NCBI GenBank assembly: GCA_022579005.1
Contig: MU401515.1
Coordinates: forward strand, 1-64,000
Direction of reading: 5' to 3'
From: Poronia punctata
Lineage: Eukaryota; Ascomycota; Sordariomycetes; Xylariales; Xylariaceae
Length of the DNA: 64,000 nucleotides
Part shown: positions 21,748 to 34,084 of the stretch, piece after piece
Numbering within the stretch: the first letter of the stretch is position 1
How the letters are laid out: each line of letters starts with the position of its first letter
Position numbers and translations under genes: made by a program
The notes under the pieces: generated by a model
What the model saw: only the letters and a program-made list of their open reading frames with translations
The model's database searches: none
Told to the model about the DNA's origin: nothing

Positions 21748-24700
21748 ATGGACCCCCATATTGCACGTCTCTTGAATGATAAGCTCTACGATAAGAGGAA
21801 GACGGGGGCACTCGAGTACGTGTTCTCATCCGTATTTACTAGAGCAGCCCACTGCACACATGCCGCTTCTAGCTAGGCTGCCGTGACTTAACAAGCCTTG
21901 ACTGACCATACCGCAAAGGCTAGAGAAGTCCATCCGCGAGCAGATGGTCGCAAAAGACTACAACAGGGTCCAGAGTATCATCCAGCAGCTGTGTGACGAG
22001 TATGCTTATGCAGTGCACCAACCACATGCTCGTAATGGCGGCCTCATCGGATTGGCCGCAGCAGCTATCGCCCTCGGTCCCGTATGCTATACCTACCCTG
22101 CGGCTCTGCCCGGCCCTGCCCGGCCCTTGCCCGTCTCTGTCTTTTGTTCTCGCGGGCACACGGACTGACCACGTTGCATATGTAGGAATTGCCCAGGTAT
22201 CTAGAGATAATCGTGCCACCTGTACTCGCCTGCTTCACGGATCAGGATGCACGCGTCCGCTACTATGCCTGCGAGGCCATGTATAATATCGCCAAGGTAG
22301 CTAAAGGGGAAATCCTCAGATATTTTAATCACATATTTGATGCATTATGCAAGGTACATATCTACCCCGCCGGCTTCCCGTTGGCATCGTGTCATTTCTA
22401 ACTGGGCTCTTCTCCGCCCCCAGTTAGGCGCCGATTCAGAGTTGTCGGTCAAGAACGGAGCAGAGCTTCTCGACCGTCTGATAAAGGATATCGTGGCCGA
22501 GTCTGCCGCCACTTATGTTTCCGTCCTGGAATCCAACCCGGCCGACGAGCCCAAAGACCCCGGTGCGCCAGATGCTCCGCAGCCCTCGGCACCGCCCACA
22601 GCTTTTTCGCTGCCCAGCTTCATCCCCTTATTGAAAGAGCGTATCTGGGTCATGAATCCGTTTACCCGCACATTTCTCGTCGGCTGGATCACTCTTCTCG
22701 ATTCCATCCCCGACCTCGAACTCGTGACCTACCTGCCGGAATTCTTGGCTGGGCTTCTCAAGTTCTTGAGTGGTAGTAACGCCGATGTGCACGCAGCCAC
22801 GCAGTCGTGTTTGGACCGATTCCTGAACGAGATCAAGCGTATTGCCCGGGTTAAGAAAGGTATTGCTGAGAGTAGGAAGTCCAAGGGCGACGGCAAGAGG
22901 AAGAGGGAAGATTCCATCGAGAGCGGTAGCGCGCGAATGAACCCCGACGACGCCGAGGACACGGGCTCTGCCACGGCCATTGACGACGAGGACGAAGTGA
23001 GCAGCGAAGAAGACTGGATACCGGGCCAAGACGTGCATGTTAACTACAGGGCAATCCTCGAGATCCTTACAGCAACCCTTGATTCTCATCTAGGTGAGTG
23101 ACCGGGTCCGAAGAAGCACCGGGCAAGTTGGCTGACGAGCCATACTGGAAAACAGAGGAGGATGGTTTACTAGAGAGTTTACGCTGGATAGTTTCCTTTC
23201 TCGACATCTGCCCCGAGGAAGTTCTGCCTTTTACGCCCAAGATCTTAGCTCATCTGCTGCCGGCCATGGCCAGTGACATCGAACCCATACGCCAGGCTGC
23301 AGCGAGGGTCAACACCTCTCTGATGGATTATGTCGTTTCTCTCGCTGACGAGTCTGATGTGCCGCCTAGCCAGCCTCTTTCGCGAATAGCAACGTCTCTT
23401 GGCGTGGAACGTCCCGAAGGCGCCAACAGTGCACGGGCCTCTCTGTCGAGCTCTAGGGAAGCCGACGCACGCAGCCCTACACCGGCAACTAACCGAAGGG
23501 TTTCTACGCCTATAGCGTCCATGGTGCCAGGTAGCCCGCAGCCTGATCTGGACTACGCCGCGGCGGTGAACTCGTTGACTTTACTATTTCTAAATGACCA
23601 CGAAGCTACGCGCGTCGCGGCATTGACATGGCTCATCATGCTACATCGCAAGGCTCCGCGAAAGATTGTCGCCTTCAACGATGGCACTTTCCCTGCCCTG
23701 CTGAAGACTTTGTCGGACCCAGCAGAGGCCGTCGTCACAAAGGACCTCCAGCTTCTGTCACAAATCTCGAGAAACAGCGAGGACGACTATTTTTCCAACT
23801 TCATGGTCAGTTTGCTGCAGCTATTCTCAACAGATCGAAAGCTGTTGGAAATGCGTGGCAATCTGATTATCAGACAGCTCTGCATGACGCTGAGCCCGGA
23901 GCGCATCTATCGTACATTGGCAGAGACGATCGAGAAGGAAGAGGATCTCGAGTTTGCGAGCATCATGGTCCAGAATCTTAATAACAATCTTATAACAGCG
24001 CCCGAGCTTGCAGATCTTCGCAAGCGCCTGAGAAATTTGGAAACCAAGGTCAACCAACACCGAACCCAACCCCCAACCCCCCCGATCACCCAACACCACA
24101 AAAACACACATACGCACATCGCAGCCATCCTCTCTCTCTCTCTCTCTCTCTTCATCTCCGAAGATAGGCAATGACTGACAATATTGGTTTTTATAGGATG
24201 GGCAGGTGTTCTTCGTCGCTCTCTTTCGCTCTTGGTGTTATAACGCCGTGGCGACTTTCTCGCTGTGCCTACTCGCACAGGCGTATGAAGCGGCATACAA
24301 CTTATTGCAGATCTTGTCAGGACAAACACCCCCGGAAAGTGGACGGTAATGAGTGTTGCTAATATAATGAGCAGTGCCGACCTCGAGATGACGGTCCATA
24401 TTCTCATACAAATCGACAAGCTCGTACAGCTCATCGAGTCTCCTGTCTTCACATGTCAGTATCACAGCAGGCAAACACCCGAAACCCAATAACTACCGGC
24501 CCTCCCCTGCCAACTTTTACCTCGAACCGTCTAACCAGAGACGGAGTGTGACAGATCTTCGGTTGCAGCTTCTCGAGCCAGAGAAGTATCCGTACTTGTA
24601 CAAGTGTCTATATGGACTTCTTATGCTCTTGCCGCAGTCCTCCGCCTTTGCCGCGCTCAAAAACCGCCTGAACAGTGTCAGCTCAATTGGCTTCCTGCAC

Positions 24701-25213
24701 GCGGGATCACGACCGTACGTACACCCACACAGCTCGGGCACTGGTCCGTCTTCGCATTCTCGACAAGGTTCGGTGGCGGAGACGGTCTCCACGTTTCAGT
24801 TTCAGTGCCAGTCCCCCCGTAAAAGCATCCATGACACTCATCACTCGTCGACTAGTTCTGTCACTACACCGGGCACGTCTGGCTACGACCGGCCTAGCAG
24901 GCTGGGAAAGGGCCGCGAAGATGGTATCATCCGCTGGGATCAACTCCTCGAAAAGTTTAGGAGTGTGCAAGATAGGGCTAGAAGGGCACAGCGTGGGAAT
25001 GGTGGGGGTCTGGACGATGGCCCGGACTTTACCGAGTTACGCCTGGGTGACACCACGGGGAACAAAGAAACATTGCGTCCAGCCCCTGGGCCTCCGGTGC
25101 CGCAAAAGGATCCGGCGCCAGCTGCACCAGCTAAGCGCAGTACTGGCCTGGGTAGACAGTTCGGCAGGCTAGGAGCGACAGTATCCGGTCGCGGGAAGAG
25201 GCCGCAACAATGA
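21748..25213 (+). CDS. VAC14: Vac14, scaffold of the Fab1/PIKfyve lipid kinase complex
   Basis: Eight exons (21748-21815, 21919-22081, 22186-22353, 22424-23093, 23156-24048, 24197-24315, 24375-24454, 24555-25213) encode 939 residues. Vac14 is a HEAT-repeat protein that holds the PI3P 5-kinase Fab1 and the phosphatase Fig4 at the vacuole or endosome and so controls PI(3,5)P2. Seen: [18 protein letters not shown] at the start, [72 protein letters not shown], and the Vac14/Fig4-binding region ([16 protein letters not shown] to [22 protein letters not shown]). All junctions keep frame and restore family blocks. Intron 5 (24049-24196) has an unusual donor, GTCAAC, and contains a (CT)n run. The C-terminal 180 residues are Pro/Ser-rich and probably disordered. 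Identity is certain; individual weak splice sites are less so. Confidence 0.94.
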
Positions 25214-25649
25214 GAAGAACCCTTTAGCTGAAAAATGTGGGGATTCGCCCAAGGTAGGCACTCAGGTTTGCCCCGTGGGCCAGCCGATTCGATACCCGAG
25301 GTGCTCGGCGACCAGCGTGGCCAAGCTGATTTATATCTTACCATTCATGTCAATCACCAGAGACGAGCATTGCTTCTGCAATTATACCTACCAGATATGA
25401 CATAGATCGAAGCGAATGAAAAATTATGGCCTAGCGTTCAGCGCACAGGGAAAGCAGCGAAGCGGATTAAGTAACACCAAATGAATCCAGACATTGTCGC
25501 TGTTTACATCTCTTCTGGTTGTGAGAACACACAAGTACAGTGTTATATAGAGAGTTTATACATATCTAGTCGTCTCTCCCTCTGCTACATATGTTTCTCC
25601 CCGAATCTGTCTTGTCTTGGTTTTTTGCTTGCTATTGGTAGAGCTTAGC
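25214..25649. other. intergenic, convergent 3' ends
   Basis: These 436 bp lie between the stops of VAC14 (+) and the next gene (-). They hold both 3' UTRs; nothing else is visible. Confidence 0.6.
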
Positions 25650-26708
25650 TTAGCGTCTTCGTGAATTCCTGACTTTAACAGGACTCTCGCGCTCGACCAG
25701 CATTTCGAAGTTGGCGTCCCTTTGTTCGGTAGCATCGCGCAGTTGGGCGCGCAGAACTTCCAGCTCCGCCCTGGCAGCCTCAATGTCAGGCGGCAAGCCA
25801 GCAAAGGCTTTGACCTGCGCGTCCAGGTTTTTCTTCCTGGCTAGCAAGTCCAGGTAAGCCTCCTCGTCCGCTCTTACATCTTCTACAGTCAGGGGAGGGA
25901 CCCCGACGGTCTTCTCTAGAGACTCAACCCGACGCGTCAGCTCGGGTAGGCTCGTAGCGGTGTTCTTGACAGTGCGCCCGAGCTCCCTGTTCTCCTGGTC
26001 GACGTCGGGTGGGAGCTGATACGACCTGCCGAGTCTCAGCTGCTCGAGGAGGAGGGAGAGACGCGCACTATCAGCATCGAGGTAAGATTGTAGCATCTCA
26101 ACGCGATGCAGCAGTTGCCCCACCTCGTGGGCGCGGCCCTGCAGCTCGACAAAACGGTGGGCTAGGTGTGCCGGCGAGGCATCATCCGCACTTTCGAGCG
26201 CGACGGCCACGTCGGCCATGGCGTCCAGCGCCGCCTGACCTTCTTTCGGTAGACCCTCGTCTATGGAATGGAGGAGGTCCTCGGCCAGCAGGTCACCGTC
26301 GATCTGGGCCGTGGCGTCCTCGGCGGCGTTACCGCCACTTTGGGCTTGGACTTGTATACGACGACGGCCCTCCTTCTCTTCTTCGGCGGCGTGGACTTCC
26401 CGGAGTGCAAACTCTTCGATGACTGCTAGGCGCCGACGTTCTTCGTCGGCAGCCTCGTTCGCGGCTATGAGGGTCAACAGGGCCTCGAGGGTGTCGGCAT
26501 TGCGCTCGAATGTGGGCGGGACCGCGGGCTTCGCCGCGGCATTGTATTTATGGCCGGTTCCGGACTCTACGGGGTTCTGGCTGTGGCGTAGCAATGTGTA
26601 CTTCCGTCTTAACCAATTATCTACGTATGCCCAGTCTTTTGCCGTCGATGCCGCCGCGCGGGCAACCGAAGGGGAGAAGATGGGGGCTTGCAAGGCGAGA
26701 TGGGACAT
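25650..26708 (-). CDS. probable HAUS augmin-like complex subunit 1
   Basis: A single-exon gene for 352 residues, almost wholly alpha-helical. It begins with a short ordered region (DWAYVDNWLRRKYTLL, about 25-40) followed by TFERNADTLEALLTLIAANEAADEERRRL (about 66-94), which resembles the N-terminus of HAUS1-type subunits. The rest is long coiled coil rich in Glu, Ala, Leu and Arg, ending in a basic RNSRRR tail. Augmin recruits gamma-tubulin ring complexes to existing spindle microtubules. Filamentous ascomycetes of the Aspergillus type have it, while budding yeasts lack it. The assignment rests on the N-terminal block and overall build; another coiled-coil spindle or tethering protein is possible. 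It is convergent with VAC14 and divergent from the DNJ1-like gene, with about 1.1 kb between starts. Confidence 0.6.
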   Translation of the reverse strand: MSHLALQAPIFSPSVARAAASTAKDWAYVDNWLRRKYTLLRHSQNPVESGTGHKYNAAAKPAVPPTFERNADTLEALLTLIAANEAADEERRRLAVIEEFALREVHAAEEEKEGRRRIQVQAQSGGNAAEDATAQIDGDLLAEDLLHSIDEGLPKEGQAALDAMADVAVALESADDASPAHLAHRFVELQGRAHEVGQLLHRVEMLQSYLDADSARLSLLLEQLRLGRSYQLPPDVDQENRELGRTVKNTATSLPELTRRVESLEKTVGVPPLTVEDVRADEEAYLDLLARKKNLDAQVKAFAGLPPDIEAARAELEVLRAQLRDATEQRDANFEMLVERESPVKVRNSRRR

Positions 26709-27807
26709 TATGCTTTGATTGGGATGAAACGCCCGAACTAGTTATAGGGGGGGTAGCCAGAATGACGGACAGGATTCGAGACAGAAGTAGTGAACAACGC
26801 GTACTTTTATTCAAGGTATGATATCTTAGAGAGTTTGGCAAGTGACGCTGTTTGGTTCATTCTTACCTTTCGTCTGTGAAAATGACCAATTCGCGCCCGC
26901 AGAAGACCGCCATGTCCTCTGCCGGAATAATTATTTCGAGAGCGATAGAGATATTAATGCAGCAGCGGAAGTCAGAATTGAATAAAAACCTGTCTAATGA
27001 GTACCTGAACGCGAACACGTACACGTACGTGCATATACTACATACTTATTTAGGTTAGATAAATCGCGGATTTAGAGTACATATAAATCTTAGCCTTAGG
27101 TACATTATGTACATGTTAAACATTCTCTAAAATATAGCGGGCCGGGCTTGCAGAGGCTGATAAGTACCTCGATACCTACACCTTAGTACGCGTACGTGCT
27201 AGGTTACATATGGGCAGTACAGACCTAGCTAGGCACAATAAGAGATATATATGTACATATATTACATTCTGTAAGTATATGGTACATTACACTAATACTT
27301 GGGCATGGAGATGTGGCCAGCTGGTCAATGCCACCGCAGCGACAACCTACACATTTACCTACTTGTACGCCAGGCGGATACTTCCAGAAGTTTACCATCC
27401 GATGGCCTAGTTAGGTATATTATTTCCATTGTTGTTCTGGACACTTGTTATGTTAGGTATTAGCCTACCTGTTCATGAGACGACCTGGACCACCTACATG
27501 TATTCTAAGGTACCATTTGTATGGATGCATGCCCACAAGTAACCTTGACTCTACCTACGTGTATATAGGCTATATGTATTTGTATACAATCGTCAACTCT
27601 TCTGGCCCTTAACTCTGAATCAGCTCTTGACCTTTTCAGTTACAGACCACATATCCTGTTGTTGCCCAGGCACTTATTCTCCCTCTCACTTACATACCCT
27701 TCTCTGTTGTCATTGCCTTGGGATTTCAGTCCACAGAGGTTTAGAGATTGCAGAAACTGGCATAACTGATCATCGTATAGACCTTGACGGATGCAACGAC
27801 CTTCAGC
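26709..27807. other. divergent promoter region
   Basis: A 1.1-kb stretch between the starts of the coiled-coil gene (-) and the DnaJ/TPR gene (+). It contains many TACCTAC/GTAGGTA and TACGTAC-type words. No coding frame is convincing. Confidence 0.5.
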
Positions 27808-29484
27808 ATGATTGTCCCTCTGTCGACATGGGCATTGGCTGCCAGCATCCTGTCCACTTCTGGGCTGGTGAGCGGCCTCTCTCCCTCAGAAATCCCCGCC
27901 GACACACCCATATCCATGCTTCTATCATCGGCCCAGACGCACATGGCCAAGGGCGAGACCAACGAAGCGCTCATGTACTACGATGCCGCCATCGCCCGCG
28001 ATCCCTCCGACTACCTCACCTTCTTCAGGCGCGCCACCACCTATCTCTCGCTCGGCCGAACATCACAAGCCACATCCGACTTCAACAAGGTGTTGGAGCT
28101 GCGCCCGGGCTTTGAGGGCGCCCACTTGCAGCTCGGGAAGTTGAAGGCAAAGGCGGCCGACTGGGACGGCGCGAAAGAGCAGTATGTACTGGCGAGGCAG
28201 TCGGACTCCCCCGAGTTCGGGCAACTTCTCGAGGCCCAGGGCGCCGCCGCCTTGGCTGAGACGGCTGCGGCTGCTGGTAACTGGGAGGAGTGTGTCACAC
28301 AGGCTGGCGAGGCCATCTTTGTCGCGAACCGTGCCATCCACCTCCGAGAGCTGCGCGCCAAGTGTCGCATGGAGCGTGGGGAGGTCGAGGAGGGCATGAG
28401 CGACATGCAACACATACTACAGATGCGCCCCGGTGACACCACCCCCCACATGAAAATCTCGGCCACCACATTCTACAGTCTCGGCGACATGGAGCAAGGC
28501 TTGAACCAGATCCGGAAATGCCTGATATCGGACCCCGACTCTAAGCCGTGCAAGAAGCTGATGAGGCAAGAGAAGAATGTAGAGAAGACGTGGGGCAAGG
28601 TTAGCAAAGCATTCGAAAAGAACCAGCCCATGTCAGGTGTGAAGCTGTTGGTACCCTCGGGAGAAGATGCGGGCTTGATCGATGAGGTTAAGGAGCAGAT
28701 CGGGCAGTTGAAGAAAGAAGGGCTCATTCCGGAAAAGGCTCCAAGTGCTTTGTTGACGAGACTCACCGAGTCTGCTTGCCAGGCCTACTATGAGGTTAGT
28801 ATTGTATACCTACTTACCCTTCTGTGTTGGTCGATCCGTTGCCGACGGCACCAACGGGTTTATCGATGTGGCGGCTAACCCTGACATGCGCAGACCACCA
28901 GTAAAAAAGCAGGCGTTTACTGTACCGAGGCGTTGCAGCTGAACGAGGAGTCACTTTACGGCCTCTTGTACAAGGCCAAGACGCAACTAGATGCCGAGGA
29001 CTTCGAGCCATGCATAGCCACTCTCAAGAAGGCGTCGGAAGCGCGGCCCGACAAGAGCAACATCATCAACCCGCTGATGCAGAAAGCCCAGGTGGCGCTC
29101 AAACGCAGCAAGACGAAGGATTACTACAAGGTGCTCGGCGTGCCTCACGACGCGGACGAGCGACAGATCAAGTCGGCATACCGCAAGGCGTCCAAGATAT
29201 TCCACCCGGACAAGGCGGCCCAGCAGGGCATCAGCAAGGAGGATTCCGAGAAGAAGATGGCGTCCATCAACGAGGCTTACGAAGTGCTCAGCAACCCGGA
29301 ACTGCGCGCGCGCTTTGACCGCGGCGACGACCCCAACTCCCACGAGCAGCAGAACCCCTTCCAGGGCAGCCCGTTCGGCGGCGGCCACCCGTTCATGTTC
29401 CAGCAGGGTGGCCAGCAGTATCAGTTCCAATATGGCTCCGGTGGTGGCGCTGGTGGATTCAGGCACGGTGGCTTTCCCTTTTAA
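27808..29484 (+). CDS. ER-lumenal TPR/J-domain co-chaperone (Dnj1, P58IPK-like)
   Basis: Two exons (27808-28794, 28894-29484) with a 99-bp GTTAGT...GCAG intron encode 525 residues. The ATG at 27808 starts a signal peptide (about residues 1-21). Tetratricopeptide repeats then cover about residues 30-390 (for example KGETNEALMYYDAAIARDPSD and SLGRTSQATSDFNKVLELRPG). The J domain is at about 403-470 (KDYYKVLGVPHDADERQIKSAYRK) with the HPD motif at 433-435. The C-terminus is Gly/Phe/Gln-rich with no KDEL-type signal. This is the architecture of DNAJC3/P58IPK and of the fungal ER chaperone Dnj1, which delivers unfolded proteins to BiP/Kar2 and stimulates its ATPase during ER stress. The lack of a retention signal is usual in this family, where TPR interactions are thought to keep it in the ER. 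Confidence 0.93.
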
Positions 29485-31172
29485 GAGAGCGAAAATGCAA
29501 GTCTTGTTGACGTTGTGCCGACTTTTCACGTCTGTGTTTTTTCTTGCATCGCCAACTGGGGAAGGAGAATAGGAGTTTGAGGTGTTTTCTCTTTCCTTGT
29601 CTCTTCGATTATTATTATTATTATTTATATAAAATTACTTTGGCAATTGTCATGGCAGCTTCGTAGTAGAGAGTACAGAGGGGAAGAACACGGAAGAAAG
29701 AACAGACAGAACGCCGCAATCGGCTGTTTCTCGTACCCTAGAAGATGAAGATGAAATGCTGGTGGTTATCTATTTGAACCAAGTAGAAGAAGACTTGTCC
29801 GCTATGTTCATGTGCGATCTTGTTCGTTTATACTAAACCACCACGTACAAACAGTGGTATGACAACTAACAACCTTTCCTACCCCTTTGCCACACATTGT
29901 GAGGAATCTGTCGCCTGTTTTCTATCTCTGTGTGATTGTGTTTCTACAATGCTCGAGAGTCGAGACCTCGAAGTATAAAAAGCCTGAAGACGGGTTATTT
30001 TACGCGACCGGGGAGGTGATATACCTATCAGAGAGGTCATTCCTCTCGGCATATCTACGTGTGTGCCCAAAGCCGACACGTACATGGCCATTCCCTGGCC
30101 CGTGCCATGGGAGGATACAGAGAAGCATGTCCGAGGACCATTCCAGTTATTTTCAATTCCAAGTCGCGATGCGAGATGGTTATTAGACACCCGCCATGAA
30201 CTCGCGGAACCTCGGGAGACGGTCGGAGATGCCGTTATTTCGATCTTTCTATGCGTACAACGATGGCCTACGCCACTATAACGAACAAACATAGATCGTG
30301 GCCTTACACTTTTGGCGCCCCCACCACTTTCTCTGTTCTTCTCTACCCACGTCATTCCCCCGCGGTCCGTGTTGATACTCATACGCCATATAGGTAGAGA
30401 CCGGGATCTGAGGGACAAGATGACGGTTGAGGTCGAAGAAAGAAGAACGCCCCTCCTCCAATGATTACCCTACGCTACGGAAACGGGATTATATCCGCCT
30501 TGCAGCTCCGAGCCTCCCCCTTCTTTGGTCATGTTTTCAAACCCTAGCCGATGACAATGGCAAGACCCTGCCAGACAGAAAGACGCTTATGTACAGTGTA
30601 TGTGTGTGAATCAGAGTGTTGTCGCATGTGGCAAGAATTTTACGATCGTCTTGCTCCAACTCCAGCTCTTGCATGAACAAGCCCCGCCATTAGAACCAGC
30701 AGGGCAAACTGGAATTTGGATGAAAAGCAGACCAGTCCGGCATCCGATTTATTTTTTCCATTTTCCTCTCGCGCCCCTTGGATATATCAAAAACGGAATC
30801 GGTTTGTTAACCCGAGTAGAGCCAGAGCATATAAGTTCAGGTTGTGTGGTGCCTGTGATATCTCTGGTGTTTTCCGGAGGAGGGTCGAAGTCGGCCATAT
30901 TAGTCGTTAGCTGCGAGAACGACAACATGATGAAACTCCGACTTGCCCGGTGTGGCCAGCCTCACCACCGATAGGAGACTATGCACGTCACAGGAGGTGC
31001 ATCACGACGAGGTATTTGTCCGAATGAAGTATGCCCTAGACACAAAAACACGTAGTGTAAGCAGGCATCAATCGGAGATCGAAAATAACAGACCCTTCGG
31101 ATCTCGGCTTTACCTGCCTGGCCCCGGATTATCGCCGAGGGGGCTGGGAATGAAGGGGGAGTGTGGATGTGC
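29485..31172. other. intergenic, convergent 3' ends
   Basis: About 1.7 kb between the stops of the Dnj1-like gene and mitoferrin. A short ATT-type microsatellite lies near 29609-29630. The 179-codon frame at 29879-30418 (-) shows no family pattern and is overlapped by similar-quality frames on the other strand. I see no gene. Confidence 0.45.
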
Positions 31173-32519
31173 TTACTTGGACGCTTCGTATGCTGACCAG
31201 CAGATAGCGGTACTCGGCATTGTGGTGACGATTCTCGGCCGAACACCCTTGAAAAAGCCGCCCATGCCCTCTCTCCGGTACAGTAGTTTGCAGCCGGCCA
31301 CGAATCCGTTCACCGACCTCAGCTCGGGGTCGGTAGCTGTCCCACGTGTCTGTAACATGGTCTTGATGACGTCCATGGGCGTGGTCAAGGCGGCGGCAAA
31401 GCCACCAGCCACAGCACCAGCGGTACAATGTGTAAAGGGGTCGTACTTCTTGCCGGGGTTCATCGCGGTCGAGATAGATTCGTAGGCGAGGAACTGAAGG
31501 GCGGTGAAGGGCACCGTCATCGAAAGAGTGGTCGGATAGGATATGTAGAAGGCCGAGATGCCTTCGGTCCTGTAGACGTACCTAGCGCAGTCCGTCATGG
31601 AGCGATACATTTTGCTCGAGTTCTGGATCTGCATGCGCTGCTTGATGACTATAATCGCCAGCGTCAGAACGGCAAAGAAGGCAGAAGGCGACCGGCCGCA
31701 AGCCGCGTGCACCCGGACTGCGAGGAGATAGCATGCATACCGTCAAAAGGATTCATCAGCGCATCGCTGGCGATCGTCGCGCATGCTCCGCTTGTAGCTG
31801 GGAAAGGTTAACTGACATGACCTGACACACCGCCGAAAAGAAAGGGGAGCGGTTACGTACCAGCCGCTAGCGGATGATGCGTGCCGAGATTATTGCCGCC
31901 CATTAGATGTTTGACGGCCTCGTAGGTGGCGAAGTACACGGCGTGCGCGGGGCCTACTCGTTGCGTCTCGGATTAATAACAGACCAAGCTCGTAGGTGAG
32001 ACGACGGGGCGCGGGCCCAGCTAGAACCGCACCATAAAAGGATGGCTCACGTACCGGCTCCGACGACGACGCTCGACATTCCTCTCCACAGGTTCAGGAT
32101 CCCTTCGCCGCTGGCTATGCGCATCGTGCTCTGGATCATACCCCTGTACGCCGTATTCGCCGAGGGATTTACGAGCTGCATACGTGTCTGTCCGTACGTG
32201 CCATGTGAGCTACAGGACCAAAGAGAGTTATGATGGGTTACTAGACTTCCCGCACCTTAATTGCATCAATGGGATACATGACCGTATGTTCCTGGCGAAA
32301 CAGTTAGCCAGATGCGGAACCTCCCACTCTCCCCGAAATCGGCATGCCCCTACCGCTATACCGGCAAAGGCGCCGGCCGCCATGTTCTGGACTAGCGAAA
32401 AGTTGGGCGGTAACGCTTCATAGCTGAGAAGAGTCAACAGAGGGGAAGACGCAAAAAAGGCCCAGCAGATGCAGGACATACTCGTAGTCCTCGATTGGCT
32501 CGGCAGTGGGCTGGGCCAT
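31173..32519 (-). CDS. mitoferrin (mitochondrial iron transporter, Mrs3/4 family)
   Basis: Seven exons, complement(31173-31648, 31741-31797, 31861-31953, 32055-32187, 32256-32291, 32354-32423, 32482-32519), encode 300 residues. The product is a mitochondrial carrier with three tandem repeats and the three signature motifs MYPIDAIKTRM, MNPFDVIKQRM and TTPMDVIKTML at the odd-numbered helices. Together with NFSLVQNMAAGAFAGIAEH and GAVAGGFAAALTTPMD this points to the Mrs3/Mrs4/mitoferrin branch, which imports Fe2+ across the inner membrane for haem and Fe-S cluster synthesis. The six introns are 51-101 bp, mostly GTACGT/GTATGT donors, and every join keeps frame and restores carrier motifs. The gene is unusually intron-dense for this window. 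Another member of the SLC25 family is the only real alternative. Confidence 0.93.
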
Positions 32520-34084
32520 TTTGGCCACAACTGTCGAGCCTTCGCCGAAGGCCTGGGGTTGAAGCGCCAGGTTTGCTTGTGGGAGTGGAGGTGGAATGAT
32601 TTGTTTCCGAGAAGACAGAGACTGCCGAAAGAGCAAGCACTCTATCTCAGGTCAAAGAAATATGACGTGAAAAGGGCCCGGTTGTTATACGGACTACGAC
32701 AGGCTACCGTAACCCGACACCTCGGCGCGATCTATTTGCAACGTCGATCAATCGGTTGACAGGTCGCTCGGTCACTCGGTCGGTCGCTCGGTACGCTATT
32801 TTTTTCGGAACCTGGTTGGAAATAGACCGATAACAGTCGTGTCGCAAGTTCGGAGGTCGTTCGGGGGACTCGCAGCTTTACGCAATGGCAGCTGACAGGA
32901 TGTGCGCGACAATAGCAAGACCTGAGGTGGAAAAACTTGCCGACTCAGGACTTGAGTCTAATACGTAGTATACCTGGTCTGATTTGATCTGATAACATTT
33001 TTTTGACCCTCAGCCATCGTTTAACGCATAGCGCACCCTAGCTTAGGTGGTAGTGAGTCTTAGGGTCTGTCTTATTGCAGAATACTAACGCATTTGGGCA
33101 AGTGTGGCCTGTTGATATGAGGTAGGTAGGTAGTACCTAGGTACTACTCGTTGATAGAGAACAGGTAATCTTATGATACTACCTAACCTTACCTACCTCA
33201 TACTATCTTGAGACTTACGTGTAAATACATGTACCTACTCACTAGCTTTGGGTACATACAAATGTACACGTAGGTAGACCCGTAGGCACCTGTACATACG
33301 TGTCAAGACTCATTATGTACTCAGTAAAATATTTTAAATAAATGAAGCAAGATACTCGCATTTTTAGAGATTCAACATAATATACGTGTACTCGTAGTTA
33401 TAGGCCGTACAAGCAGCTCCCCGTGGCTTAGATTTTATGAACTACGTGCCCTATAAGGGGCGTGTAACTGGGTGGCAGGGTCCACGAGACCTGTGCCTAC
33501 AACAAGGTCAATGAACGGATTCATCCCACCCACCGTTATTGTATTATCTAGCGGTTGAATGCCTTCCATATAGCAAAGTGGTTAAGCCTCACTTGCACAA
33601 TACCAGAGCTAATACAGAGACCAGCAGCATATCTGGTCGACATAGGAGACCGGGTCGGTTACACCTTGTTAATACATGCGTAGTGTACATCTATGCACAC
33701 TTTGTGTGTAGGTACCTATACTAGAGCCTGAGAGCATGAGAGCATGAGGACGGACGCCTACTGTAGGAGTAAGACGACCATGAATGCTCTACGAGTAGTA
33801 CTCCCAGTTAGTCTATTTATACGTATCTGGTCACAGCTTCATCTTTGTAAACAGCCTTTACTGATATCTGAAAGCCGAACCATGCCAAGGTGGGCAACCA
33901 TTGTGGAATTGAACAATGTGACGCCCACGGGATACTGCCAACCGAAATCCACGGTAGACACTTAAGGGACCAGGGGTTCAGGTAGGTGCGCCTAAAGAAA
34001 AACGGAAAAGACTCCTTGAACGCCGCCCATCTATCTCGTGCCAGCTCCCATGTTTGACGACCTAAGCGGTATTGGTTCTCAATC
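32520..34084. other. intergenic, mitoferrin promoter side and ATG9 3' side
   Basis: About 1.5 kb. Just upstream of mitoferrin (about 32755-32800) lies an imperfect TCGGTCGCTCGG-type tandem. Many TACCTAC/GTAGGTA words occur between 33115 and 33300. No gene is supported; the frames at 33539-33724 and 33744-33965 are not convincing. Confidence 0.45.

Noticed and set aside
28987..29529. 180-codon - strand frame
   Set aside because: Antisense shadow of the J-domain exon; no family pattern.
29879..30418. 179-codon - strand frame between the Dnj1-like gene and mitoferrin
   Set aside because: Composition and residues look random (Ser/Arg-rich), no domain, and similar-length frames overlap on the other strand.
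33560..33665. Possible tRNA (A-box-like word TAGCAAAGTGGTTAAG)
   Set aside because: No B box or T-arm at a suitable distance and no acceptor pairing.
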